Shown here one piece after another: positions 1-7,695 of a DNA stretch of 17,864 nucleotides. Within the stretch, counting starts at the first letter, position 1, and each line of letters starts with the position of its first letter. Position numbers and translations under genes: made by a program. The stretch lies in NCBI GenBank assembly GCA_038229695.1, contig JBBROE010000095.1, positions 1 through 17,864 on the forward strand, read 5' to 3'. The notes beneath the pieces were generated by a model, which was not told where the DNA came from, ran no database searches, and worked only from the letters and a program-made list of their open reading frames with translations. This stretch comes from JACMLD01 sp038229695 (lineage in GTDB: Bacteria; Bacteroidota; Bacteroidia; Chitinophagales; Chitinophagaceae).

Positions 1-40
1 GAACTTCAGAAGATTTTTACGGTACTTTTATTTCTTTCTT

Positions 41-175
41 TTATGTTCTTTTTTGCTTCGCCAAAAAAGAACGAAAAAAGGCGCCCCGAAAACGATGACA
101 GCCGTTTTCGGGTGGTTCTTTGGGGAGCTGTTGTGCAAAGAGGTGAAGGGTAGCGGGGCAATATTGAGCCCCCCT
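41..175 (-). repeat. Intergenic repeat copy R0 (inverted relative to the 12.7-14.5 kb cluster)
   Basis: Read on the minus strand, this stretch matches the cluster copies, most closely the one near 14,303-14,412. The match includes the TTTGCACAACAGCTCCCCAAAG run before hairpin H1 only in parts short enough to align by eye. H1 has arms 85-94 and 103-112 (CCCGAAAACG with CGTTTTCGGG, 8-nt loop). H2 has arms 45-55 and 62-72 (GTTCTTTTTTG with CAAAAAAGAAC, 6-nt loop), and both are perfect. On the minus strand H1 is followed by GGCGCC-TTTTTT, which resembles an intrinsic terminator. It lies about 370-440 bases downstream of the stop of the minus-strand cyclophilin gene, in the orientation that could end that transcript. 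Confidence 0.8.
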
Positions 176-479
176 AGGCAAGTTGTCTTTGCTTAATTCC
201 GAGTGAACGTTATGTTGCTGCATACTGTCTTCTTGATTTGAAGCCCAAACTGCATTTATTCCCGGAAGGGTTTTCAAAAGGCCACGGGAAAAAAGCGTTA
301 AGAAATCCGGGCAGCTGCAGCAACGTCGCCAGCGGGAGTCGTTACAGGGTAGCCAGGAAGAAAACTGGGTGGTTTTGGGGAAAAACTAAGGCTACATAAA
401 TGCCCCGCGCACAAAATAATTGACTGAAATAAACCTGTTGATGTCATAGCCGGCAACACCGGGTGCTGGCGTCAGCCTA
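176..479. other. Gene-free stretch, no recognised feature
   Basis: No convincing coding frame is visible between repeat R0 and the cyclophilin stop codon. A degenerate relative of the cluster hairpin H3 (CAACGTC...) may sit near 318-350, but the pairing is poor. Around 450-472 an imperfect GCCGGCA/TGCTGGC inverted repeat lies about 10-30 bases after the cyclophilin stop on the minus strand. It has no T-run, so it is not called a terminator. Confidence 0.4.
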
Positions 480-1211
480 CTACCGCCGCCGGATGAGCCG
501 GGCGCGTATGATACGCACATCCCCCAGCGGCCTGTCACCCCCACTGCGCCCGTGCGTGGGCACCGCCGCAATACTATCGACCACCGCCAGCCCATAGAGA
601 ACACGGCCAAATACGGTATAGCTGCCATCCAGGTGAGGTGTTCCCCCAACACTGCGATACACGGTACGGCGCGCTTCCGGAATCTTTATCCCTTTCAGCC
701 TGAAGCGTTCTACCGAGTCCAGCCCGGCTTCACTGAAGGTCTTGCCCTGAACGATATAAAACTGGCTGCCACTGCTGGCCTTCTCCGGGTTAACCTCATC
801 GCCTTCCCGCGCAGCGGCCACCACCCCTTTGAAATGAAACAAATCAGGCCGGAATTCCGCCGGTATCGTATACGCCGGGCCACCATTGCCCAGCTTCGTG
901 GTATCGGCTGCCTGCCTGCTTTCGGGGTCACCGCCCTGTATCATAAAGTTTTTGATGACGCGGTGGAAAAGGATGCCATCATAATAATGGCTTTTAACCA
1001 ACTGTAAAAAATTATCGCGGTGCAGCGGTGTCTCATCATATAACCGGATCACCAACGTGCCTTTCGTGGTCTTCATCTCCACATCGCGGGAGCGGTCATT
1101 TTTCCTAAGGCCGTTACCTAGCCTCGGGTTACAGCCCGTCAATGCAGCGCACACCAACCAGGCAAAATAGCGTTTATGCATACCTGATATACGGAATTTT
1201 CGGTACGGCAT
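480..1211 (-). CDS. Cyclophilin-type peptidyl-prolyl cis-trans isomerase, predicted lipoprotein
   Basis: This enzyme should catalyse cis-trans isomerisation of Xaa-Pro bonds and assist folding of exported proteins. Cyclophilin signatures are clear: FHRVIKNFMIQGGD at residues 82-95 (catalytic Arg84, with Phe and Gln), SGSQFYIV at 147-154, and HLDGSYTVFGRV at 193-204, where His replaces the Trp of eukaryotic cyclophilins. An insertion of about 30 residues (157-188) precedes the last motif. The N-terminus has a basic segment, a hydrophobic stretch and a lipobox LTGC ending at Cys27, so it is probably a lipoprotein on the periplasmic side. The ATG at 1211 overlaps the TAA of the upstream gene as TAATG, which favours translational coupling. 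An internal ATG at 1181 (MHKRYF) would give a more conventional signal peptide and is the alternative start. The fold assignment is secure; which start is used is not. Confidence 0.93.
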   Translation of the reverse strand: MPYRKFRISGMHKRYFAWLVCAALTGCNPRLGNGLRKNDRSRDVEMKTTKGTLVIRLYDETPLHRDNFLQLVKSHYYDGILFHRVIKNFMIQGGDPESRQAADTTKLGNGGPAYTIPAEFRPDLFHFKGVVAAAREGDEVNPEKASSGSQFYIVQGKTFSEAGLDSVERFRLKGIKIPEARRTVYRSVGGTPHLDGSYTVFGRVLYGLAVVDSIAAVPTHGRSGGDRPLGDVRIIRARLIRRR

Positions 1212-1555
1212 TAAAAATCGTGGCTTTCAAAATATAGCAGGACGTGATCCTTCATAAAATTTTCCTGGGCGATCAGGTCCATCACCGGCAAGGTCTTCAT
1301 CTGCCGGTAGTGCGGCCAGCCCTCGTCATCAGCCCCCTCCAGTTCATAGTATCCACTTGGAGCCAGCAACGTGCAAACGGCCACGTGCATGAGATCCTGC
1401 TTTTGCTCTTTGCTGAATTTTTCGCGCAGGTCGCCCAGCTCCTGTACGCCAATCAGGAAAAGAATGGTTTCCATGTCCGGCTTTTTATCGAACCGCTCCA
1501 CCAGCTTCTCTTCCAGCTTCCACCACCGCGCCTGTAAATCGTCCTGTACCTGCAT
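1211..1555 (-). CDS. Small conserved-looking hypothetical protein (114 aa)
   Basis: I do not recognise a named family. The 114-residue product is hydrophilic and mostly helical-looking. It has a W-rich start (LQARWWKLEEKLVERF), a central segment DMETILFLIGVQELG, and acidic and aromatic residues near the end; no signal peptide or membrane segment is seen. The ATG at 1555 is preferred over one 24 bases upstream, because a TATCTTTG promoter element ends 4 bases before it and the extra residues (MCRAYLCG) would lie inside that promoter. Its stop overlaps the start of the cyclophilin gene, so the two are cotranscribed and probably coupled. It is divergent from serS across about 100 bases. Confidence 0.8.
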   Translation of the reverse strand: MQVQDDLQARWWKLEEKLVERFDKKPDMETILFLIGVQELGDLREKFSKEQKQDLMHVAVCTLLAPSGYYELEGADDEGWPHYRQMKTLPVMDLIAQENFMKDHVLLYFESHDF

Positions 1556-1559
1556 GCCG

Positions 1560-1567
1560 CAAAGATA
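1560..1567 (-). promoter_or_regulatory. Bacteroidota -7 element TATCTTTG for the 1555-480 operon
   Basis: TATCTTTG on the minus strand matches the TAnnTTTG consensus and is followed by CGGC and the ATG. This spacing implies a leaderless or nearly leaderless mRNA. No good -33 TTG is visible at the usual distance. Confidence 0.5.
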
Positions 1568-1606
1568 AGCCCGGCACACCTAATGCCCATGCGTTTCGCT
1601 ATCGTC

Positions 1607-1636
1607 TTGGCAGTTACCGTTCAACAAGTACCTTTG
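1607..1636 (+). promoter_or_regulatory. serS promoter (TTGG, 18-bp spacer, TACCTTTG)
   Basis: TTGG at 1607-1610 and TACCTTTG at 1629-1636 fit the Bacteroidota -33/-7 consensus with an 18-base spacer. Transcription would start around 1641-1644, giving a leader of about 10 nt before the serS ATG at 1653. This is the best two-part promoter in the window. Confidence 0.6.
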
Positions 1637-1652
1637 CGCAAATTATTAACTT

Positions 1653-2918
1653 ATGCTGCAGGCAGGCTTTATCAAACAAAACCCCGGGCTGGTAAAAGAA
1701 CGACTGGCCATCCGGAATTTCAAACAGCCTGAACTGGTTGACGAACTGCTGCAATGGGATGAAAAGCGCCGCCATTACCAGCAGGAACAGGAAGAACTGC
1801 AGGCAAAAATCAATACGGCTTCAAAGGAAATCGGGAAATTGATGGCTTCAGGCGATAAGAAAAGCGCGGAAGACATGAAAGCTTCCGTCGCCGATTGGAA
1901 AAAGCAGCTCTCCCCCGACAAGCTCAACGACGCCGATAAAAAAATCGAAAGTATTTTATACCAGCTGCCCAACCTGCCGTCCCCGCTGGTGCCACCGGGG
2001 AAGACGCCAGACGAGAATGTCGTTGTCCGTTCCGGGGGCAGTACGCCTGTCCTTCATGCCAAAGCTGTACCGCACTGGGACCTCGCCGCCCGGTATAACC
2101 TCATCAACTTTGAACTCGGCAACAAAATCACTGGCAGCGGATTCCCCGTGTACATCGGTGCGGGCGCAAAATTACAGCGCTCCCTGATCCAATATTTCCT
2201 GGATTTTAATACGGCTGCCGGCTACACAGAATACCTGCCGCCGTTCATGGTCAATGAGGTTTCGGCCTACGGCACGGGACAACTGCCTGACAAAGAGGGC
2301 CAGATGTACCACGCCACGGCAGATAATTTTTACCTGATCCCGACGGCGGAAGTCCCGGTCACCAATATCTACCGGGATACCATCATTAAGGAAAGCGAGC
2401 TGCCGCTGATGATGACCGCCTACACCCCCTGCTTCCGGCGCGAAGCCGGCAGTTATGGCAAGGATGTGCGCGGCTTAAACCGTCTTCACCAGTTCGACAA
2501 AGTAGAAATTGTACAGCTCGTTCATCCCACCGATAGCTATGACCGGCTGGACCAGATGGTAAACCATGTAGAATGCCTGCTGCAGTCCCTGGGCCTTCCC
2601 TACCGTATCCTCCGGCTCTGCGGCGGTGATATGGGTTTTACGTCGGCGCTGACCTATGATTTTGAAGTGTACTCAGCCGGCCAGGATAAATGGCTGGAAG
2701 TGAGCTCCGTCTCCAATTTTGAAAGTTACCAGGCCAACCGCCTCAAGGCCCGGTTTAAAGACAGTGCCGGGAAAATGCAACTGGTTCACACGCTCAATGG
2801 AAGCTCTTTGGCCCTGCCCCGCATAGTAGCCAGCATTTTGGAAAATTACCAGGATGAAGATGGCATCGCGCTGCCCGCTGTTTTGCATGGCTATTTTGGC
2901 GGCAGCCGGCTGGTCTGA
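1653..2918 (+). CDS. serS: Seryl-tRNA synthetase
   Basis: SerRS charges tRNA-Ser with serine in the cytoplasm and is also the first enzyme needed for selenocysteinyl-tRNA synthesis where that pathway exists. The 421-residue length is normal. Residues about 1-110 form the long antiparallel coiled-coil arm that grips the tRNA (many K, E and Q residues). The class II catalytic core follows, with motif 2 at TPCFRREAGSYGKDVRG, serine-site and dimer residues around TAEVPVTN, and motif 3 at LNGSSLALPR with its conserved Arg. The ATG at 1653 matches the usual SerRS N-terminus (MLQAGFIKQNPGLVKERL). It is a single-gene unit with its own promoter and a terminator beginning 118 bases after the stop. No truncation or missing key residue is seen. 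Confidence 0.98.
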   Translation: MLQAGFIKQNPGLVKERLAIRNFKQPELVDELLQWDEKRRHYQQEQEELQAKINTASKEIGKLMASGDKKSAEDMKASVADWKKQLSPDKLNDADKKIESILYQLPNLPSPLVPPGKTPDENVVVRSGGSTPVLHAKAVPHWDLAARYNLINFELGNKITGSGFPVYIGAGAKLQRSLIQYFLDFNTAAGYTEYLPPFMVNEVSAYGTGQLPDKEGQMYHATADNFYLIPTAEVPVTNIYRDTIIKESELPLMMTAYTPCFRREAGSYGKDVRGLNRLHQFDKVEIVQLVHPTDSYDRLDQMVNHVECLLQSLGLPYRILRLCGGDMGFTSALTYDFEVYSAGQDKWLEVSSVSNFESYQANRLKARFKDSAGKMQLVHTLNGSSLALPRIVASILENYQDEDGIALPAVLHGYFGGSRLV

Positions 2919-3036
2919 AGCGGTACCCCGGAATGCGGAAGGACGCCATTTGCGCACATGTCCAACCGCCGGCCTTCCCGCTGCGTAACCAAACCCGACC
3001 CGTTTTTCAGGTCCGTGCTGATACTTTTCCTCCATA

Positions 3037-3062
3037 CCCCCGGCCACCCGGGGGATTTTTTT
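3037..3062 (+). terminator. Rho-independent terminator downstream of serS
   Basis: A 7-bp perfect GC stem (CCCCCGG 3037-3043, CCGGGGG 3048-3054) with a CCAC loop is followed by A and seven T residues (3056-3062). It lies after serS and before the sigma-factor gene, so it should isolate the two units. Confidence 0.8.
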
Positions 3063-3317
3063 GCGTACACCAACGTTTAAGCCCCTCCCTCCGTACTCCT
3101 CCTGACGCATTTTGTTGATGATATACAGCAGCGAGTGAACCCGATTTTGCCCGGGAACGGTAATTAGGTTTTTGTTAACCCCCCGCCGCCCGGAGAATAC
3201 GTAAATACCAGGTGTTAATTTTAACAGGTGGAAGCCAAAAGGCTGCAATAAATCAGCCGCCCGGCCGTTGACCTAAGATTACCCTTATTATTTACCGGAC
3301 TTAAAACCGAGCATCTA
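3063..3317. other. Upstream region of the sigma-factor operon, no clear promoter
   Basis: The 255 bases between the serS terminator and the ECF start contain no convincing gene and no clean TAnnTTTG element. The nearest match is TAGGTTTTTG near 3166-3175, which has two extra T residues. CCGCCCGG occurs twice, near 3185 and 3257. A self-recognised ECF promoter could be present but cannot be identified from one sequence. Confidence 0.3.
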
Positions 3318-3869
3318 TTGTCAGCAGAATGGATAGATAAAAATGTGCTGCAGGGTTGTTTAAAAAACGAACGCCGGGCCCAGGAATTGCTCTATAAGCA
3401 GTTCTATGGACCGATGATGTCCATCTGCCTGCGCTACACCCGCAATGAAGAAGATGCCCTGGAAGTATTGCATAACGGGTTTTTGAAAGTATTCAAACAC
3501 CTCGCCACCTACGATGCCGCAAAAGCTTCGCTCTATACCTGGATTAAAACGATAATGGTCAACAGTGCAATCGATTTTATCCGATCTGTGCAGAAATTTA
3601 AAAACCAGGTGGAACTGAAAGAGAACCAGGAAGCGGGAAGCATCGACAACAATGCAATACAGCGGTTGGGCTCAGCCGAGTTGCTGAAGCTGGTCCAGCA
3701 ATTGCCGACGGCGACACAAACCGTCTTCAACCTCTACGTGGTGGAAGGTTACAACCACCGCGAAATCGGGGACATCCTCGGCATCAGCGACGGCACCAGC
3801 AAATGGCACCTCAGCGAAGCGAGGCGACAGCTAAAGAAACTATTACTCACTATGCATACTGTAAGATGA
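3318..3869 (+). CDS. ECF-family RNA polymerase sigma factor
   Basis: This is an alternative sigma factor that would direct RNA polymerase to a dedicated promoter set. Region 2 spans about residues 22-92: the core-binding helices run from YKQFYGPMMSICLRYTRN, with ALEVLHNGFLKVFKHL and the -10-recognising YTWIKTIMVNSAIDFIR following. Region 4 spans about 118-178, and its helix-turn-helix is HREIGDILGISDGTSKWHLSEARRQ in two adjoining parts. The length of 183 aa is typical. The start appears to be TTG at 3318; no in-frame ATG precedes residue 33, and starting there would delete part of region 2. The TGA stop overlaps the next ATG (ATGA), so synthesis is coupled to the downstream membrane protein, which is probably its inhibitor. 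Confidence 0.95.
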   Translation: MSAEWIDKNVLQGCLKNERRAQELLYKQFYGPMMSICLRYTRNEEDALEVLHNGFLKVFKHLATYDAAKASLYTWIKTIMVNSAIDFIRSVQKFKNQVELKENQEAGSIDNNAIQRLGSAELLKLVQQLPTATQTVFNLYVVEGYNHREIGDILGISDGTSKWHLSEARRQLKKLLLTMHTVR

Positions 3870-5632
3870 GAGTCAGACACCCATATGAACAGCTGCTGGC
3901 CGACAAACTCCGCAAGCTCCCGGTGCCGGACCAGGAAGCTTCCTGGCAGCAAATGAAAACCCTGCTGGATGACGCGGATAACCGCGGAGGCGGTATTGGT
4001 AAACCGCCGGGAAGCGGCTGGTGGAAACTAGGCGTCCTGGCACTACTGGTGCCTGCCGGATTCTGGTTATACCACAGCCTTACGGCTTCGTCCAGTTCGG
4101 GCACTGCGACGCCGCTCGCCGAAAACCTGCCGGCTGAACCGGCAAAGCTGGCCAGGCTCAACGGGCAAACCAGCAAAGAAAAAAATGAGGCCGGTTCCAA
4201 CAAATACTCTATTCAATCTCTTCTTATCGATAAAAAGACTACACTGTATACAGCGCCTTCGGCTAACCGTATCGAACCCGCTTCACCGGCCACCTCGGCT
4301 TCCAGTAATACAGCGCGGGAAACAAACGGTGCACCCGCAACCCGGGACGCTTACGTATCGCCTGCGCCTGCTGTAACCGATCGCGCCGCCGCTTCCCCTG
4401 CCAATCGAACTGTGCCCGTCCACCCGGACAGGCTGCTCTACCGGCCCGCGAACGGGAAGACTTACTCCTACCCGGCAACAACGGCAAATAGCAACAGCAA
4501 CAACCAGCAGCGCGTCGCAGGATCTGCCCGGCATAATTTCTCTTTACCCGGGTACATCCCTGCCGTTAACCACATGGCATCCGGTACACCTGGTGAAAAC
4601 ACAATTGCGGTTAGCGCATCGAATACATCAGATGCTGCAGTCGCCCAGCCAAATTTCGGCACCGGCCGATCGTATACCATCGGCCATCCCAGTGATGACC
4701 GGTTCACGGCCCGGGGGTTGTTGCTGACGGGTAACAGGATTGAACGGGCAGCCATTCTCCCGGACAGTGCCCGGTTACTCAATAACACCGGCATCAGCTT
4801 CAACATGGACATCAAAAAAGGAATCGCCAAAGCCCAACGGGAAGCGGCCATTGCTGCTGCCACCCAAAAAGACAAGAAGGGACTGCACCTCGATCTCAGC
4901 AACCTCTTCCATCCATTCAGCCTCCGCCTCGATCCGGAGCCCCGCTGGGCAGCGGGTATCGCCGTCAACAGCGGGATCACCCTGAATGCGCAGAACCGCT
5001 ATAGGTACAACAGCAATGCGAAGTCGGGCATCCTCACTGACTATATTCCATCGGTCTACCTGCAGTATCATTTTAACGATGTGGTATATGCGCAGGCGGA
5101 GATTAATTTTATCTCGCCGCAGTTCACCCCGCAGGTGCAGGTCTTCCACGCCACCACTGACATGCCTTCCCAACCCGGCAGCAGTATGGAACGCACGGTA
5201 AACCTGGAAAAACTGTATTATTTCAACCTGCCTTTTACCCTGCATTACAGTCCGGTCAATAATTTTTACCTGTCGGCCGGGCTCCGGTTTTCTTCTTTCC
5301 AGAGCGGACTCGTATCCATACGGGAAAAACAGTACGTTACGGCTGCGGGGGCAGATCACCCGACCTATGTCTCCACGCGCGTCGAAAAATTCAGGGATGA
5401 CTCCATCGCTGCCAGGCTTTCGCCGAATGAATGGCGCTGGCAGGCAGGAGCAGAATATTACTGGAACCGTTTTACGCTCGGCCTGTCCTATAACCAGTCC
5501 TTCAAACATTTATTTGCGGACCCGGCAAGCCTACCTGTTCCGGATGTAAAGCTGCGCAACGAATCACTGCTGCTGACCTTGCGGTATAATCTTTTTGAAA
5601 GCAGGAAAAAAGGAAGCGGCGATCAGAAATAA
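3866..5632 (+). CDS. Putative dual membrane-spanning anti-sigma factor with C-terminal beta-barrel domain
   Basis: The 588-residue protein has four visible parts. Residues 1-50 are cytoplasmic and charged, with SWQQMKTLLDDAD resembling the short N-terminal motif seen in Bacteroidota sigma-operon regulators. Residues 52-71 form one hydrophobic helix (KLGVLALLVPAGFWLYHSL). Residues about 72-310 are rich in Ser, Ala, Pro, Asn and Thr and look disordered, followed by a charged helix at about 313-338. Residues about 358-578 alternate aromatic and polar residues in amphipathic strands and end in SLLLTLRYNLF, as in outer-membrane barrels of the PorT/OMP_b-brl type. The start at 3866 overlaps the sigma-factor stop (ATGA); upstream in-frame codons lie inside the sigma gene. 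The inferred role is holding the sigma factor at the inner membrane and sensing the outer membrane directly. It lacks the zinc anti-sigma Cys/His motif. Topology is predicted by eye. Confidence 0.75.
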   Translation: MRVRHPYEQLLADKLRKLPVPDQEASWQQMKTLLDDADNRGGGIGKPPGSGWWKLGVLALLVPAGFWLYHSLTASSSSGTATPLAENLPAEPAKLARLNGQTSKEKNEAGSNKYSIQSLLIDKKTTLYTAPSANRIEPASPATSASSNTARETNGAPATRDAYVSPAPAVTDRAAASPANRTVPVHPDRLLYRPANGKTYSYPATTANSNSNNQQRVAGSARHNFSLPGYIPAVNHMASGTPGENTIAVSASNTSDAAVAQPNFGTGRSYTIGHPSDDRFTARGLLLTGNRIERAAILPDSARLLNNTGISFNMDIKKGIAKAQREAAIAAATQKDKKGLHLDLSNLFHPFSLRLDPEPRWAAGIAVNSGITLNAQNRYRYNSNAKSGILTDYIPSVYLQYHFNDVVYAQAEINFISPQFTPQVQVFHATTDMPSQPGSSMERTVNLEKLYYFNLPFTLHYSPVNNFYLSAGLRFSSFQSGLVSIREKQYVTAAGADHPTYVSTRVEKFRDDSIAARLSPNEWRWQAGAEYYWNRFTLGLSYNQSFKHLFADPASLPVPDVKLRNESLLLTLRYNLFESRKKGSGDQK

Positions 5633-5652
5633 GGATCGCAGGAGGACAGCCC

Positions 5653-7530
5653 TCAGGGCCGGCTAAATAATTTTTCGAGGTAACTTTCGGGGAACGCGAT
5701 AAAGGTAGGATGGCCGCCTGCCGTTGAATTAGGCTGGGTACAATCGAACAAATCGTTGACAAGTGCGCGCATTTCTTTTTCCACGAGTGTTCTCCCGGTT
5801 TTGATGGCATGCTGAAGGGTCATGGCGCGAATGATTTTCTCCCGCTTTGAATAACGGATATCGCTGCTGAAATTCTTGTATTGCTCCAGTAAATTATCGA
5901 TGGCCTTTTTCTCATCCCCCGCGTCCAGCCCTGCCGGTGTGCCCTGTAATACAAAGGCATCCCTGCCGAACGGTTCCACCTGGTAGCCGAGGAGGTGCAG
6001 TTCGTCCAGCAAATCAGTGACCAGCACGGCATCAGCGGCCGAAAAAGTAAGCGTGACGGGAAAAAGGCTGCGCTGCACCGGTAGCTGGCTGCCATTCAGC
6101 GCGGACGAAAATTTCTCATACAGTATTCTTTCATGGGCAAGTTGCTGGTGCACCAGCAGGAAGCCATTGTCAGTGGCCGCAATGATATACGCCTGCTGCA
6201 GCTGTACCATCGGCGCGTCAGAAAGAAATGGCCGGCGTCGATTGTCGGGAAAGGATCCCTGGCGCGGGTATCCCTCAATTGTTTCCGTGGAGATGCGCCC
6301 CAGCAACGATTCAAAAGGAGCCTGTGACCCTGTTATCGCACCTTCTTTCCCATCGTTCCAGTGGCCGAGGGCGCTTTTCCCATTCGGGTCAACGGTATGC
6401 GCCTGGTGACGCTGCGTAAAATTTTTATACAAATCAGACGAGGTGGCCGCCACCTCCTGTTCTGCCGTAAACGGCTTGCTGACGGCTTCAAGTTGCTGGA
6501 TGTTGATATCGAGGTCAAATTCCAGGGTGGGGGTAATGCTGAACTGGGCCAGCGCATGCTTGATAGCCGCATGGATGAATGCGTAAACGATCTTCTCATC
6601 CTCGAACTTTATTTCCTGCTTGGTGGGATGGACGTTGATATCGATCTGTGCCGGGTCGAGGTCGATAAATAACACATAGGCCGGGAAGCTGTCCCCGGGA
6701 ATGATGTCCTGGAAGGCGTTCATCACGGCATGGTGCAGGTAGGCACTTTTGATGAAGCGGTTATTGACGAAGAAATACTGATCCCCCCGGGTTCGCTTGG
6801 CCGTTTCCGGCTTACCGACGAATCCATAGATATTGAGGTAGTCGGTTTGTTCCTGAACGGCCACCAGCCTGGAATTGTAGCCGGTGCCCAGTACCTGCAC
6901 AATGCGTTGTTTCAGGCTGCCTTTTTCGAGATGAAAAACTTCCTGCCCATTGCTGGTCAGTGAAAAAAACAATTCCGGGAATGCCATAGCCACCCGGATG
7001 AATTCGTCGATGATATGCCGGAGTTCAGCCGGGTTGCTTTTTAAGAAACTTCTCCGAGCGGGCACACTGAAGAAAACATTTTTCATGGCGATGCTGGTGC
7101 CTGCCGGTGAGGCAACCGGTTCCTGCAGCGTAACCTGGCTGTTTTCGATGCAGATAAAGGTGCCGGCTTCGTCATCGGCGCGCCTGGTTTTCATTTCCAC
7201 CTGGGCTACGGCAGCGATAGAGGCCAGCGCTTCCCCGCGAAACCCCATGGTGCGTATGCGGAAGAGATCATCGATGCGGGATATCTTGGACGTCGCATGC
7301 CGCTCAAAGGCCATCCGTGCATCAGTTTCACTCATGCCTTTACCGTTGTCGGTAACCTGCACCAATGCTTTGCCTGCATCGGCTACAAATAATTTTATCT
7401 CGGTAGCCCCGGCATCAACGGCGTTTTCCATAAGCTCTTTCACGGCGCTGGCCGGCCGCTGGATGACTTCCCCGGCGGCAATCTGGTTGGCAATATTATC
7501 CGGCAACAACTGAATGATGTCCTGCTCCAC
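5653..7530 (-). CDS. mutL: DNA mismatch repair protein MutL
   Basis: MutL couples MutS mismatch recognition to downstream strand removal. The N-terminal GHKL ATPase is complete: NQIAAGEVIQRPASAVKE with general-base Glu32, ENAVDAG (Asn36), DNGKGM (Asp61), and TMGFRGEALASI as the ATP lid. The transducer domain carries VNNRF and DINVHPTKQEIKF. The linker is about residues 335-435, and the C-terminal dimerisation domain runs to residue 625. The endonuclease motifs are degraded: the DQHAxxE position reads HQQLAHE (461-467), and the CxHGRP position reads TAGGHP (603-608). The start is GTG at 7530, preceded by a purine-rich AGGGGAAAGC that could serve as ribosome-binding site; it gives the usual MutL N-terminus. 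It converges with the anti-sigma gene, with 20 bases between the stops. Confidence 0.97.
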   Translation of the reverse strand: MEQDIIQLLPDNIANQIAAGEVIQRPASAVKELMENAVDAGATEIKLFVADAGKALVQVTDNGKGMSETDARMAFERHATSKISRIDDLFRIRTMGFRGEALASIAAVAQVEMKTRRADDEAGTFICIENSQVTLQEPVASPAGTSIAMKNVFFSVPARRSFLKSNPAELRHIIDEFIRVAMAFPELFFSLTSNGQEVFHLEKGSLKQRIVQVLGTGYNSRLVAVQEQTDYLNIYGFVGKPETAKRTRGDQYFFVNNRFIKSAYLHHAVMNAFQDIIPGDSFPAYVLFIDLDPAQIDINVHPTKQEIKFEDEKIVYAFIHAAIKHALAQFSITPTLEFDLDINIQQLEAVSKPFTAEQEVAATSSDLYKNFTQRHQAHTVDPNGKSALGHWNDGKEGAITGSQAPFESLLGRISTETIEGYPRQGSFPDNRRRPFLSDAPMVQLQQAYIIAATDNGFLLVHQQLAHERILYEKFSSALNGSQLPVQRSLFPVTLTFSAADAVLVTDLLDELHLLGYQVEPFGRDAFVLQGTPAGLDAGDEKKAIDNLLEQYKNFSSDIRYSKREKIIRAMTLQHAIKTGRTLVEKEMRALVNDLFDCTQPNSTAGGHPTFIAFPESYLEKLFSRP

Positions 7531-7682
7531 GCTTTCCCCTTTTGCCAGCGAAAATACGTGATATCCCGCAGCCTTTCGCCCCCTTTATCCCCTGCCGCTG
7601 CAGGCCGGCCACCCGGGTACCGGCTACCCCCGATCCGATTTGTATCTGTCCTGTTTTTCGATCGGAATTACGTCAACTGTTT

Positions 7683-7690
7683 TAAGTTTG
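7683..7690 (+). promoter_or_regulatory. Bacteroidota -7 element TAAGTTTG for the GH3 fusion gene
   Basis: TAAGTTTG matches TAnnTTTG and ends 5 bases before the ATG at 7696. This would give a leaderless or near-leaderless transcript and supports that start over the in-frame upstream ones. No clear -33 element is seen. Confidence 0.45.
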
Positions 7691-7695
7691 CACAT

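Noticed and set aside
41..277. 78-codon minus-strand frame ending in FLAKQK-like residues
   Set aside because: It is a translation of repeat R0. The same FLAKQK and RPENE/FRV words recur in different contexts wherever the repeat occurs, in line with hairpin arms and not a protein family.
2933..3118. 61-codon plus-strand frame after serS
   Set aside because: It reads through the terminator hairpin, is Pro/Arg rich and has no recognisable features.
2673..3248. 191-codon minus-strand frame
   Set aside because: It overlaps the 3' end of serS antisense and crosses the intrinsic terminator; the composition is not protein-like.
4775..5509. 244-codon minus-strand frame inside the anti-sigma gene
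   Set aside because: It is antisense to a well-supported coupled gene, an expected shadow in GC-rich coding DNA.
5633..5660. GCCC/GGGC hairpin between the convergent anti-sigma and mutL stops
   Set aside because: The 4-5 bp stem has no T-run on either side, so it is too weak to call a terminator.
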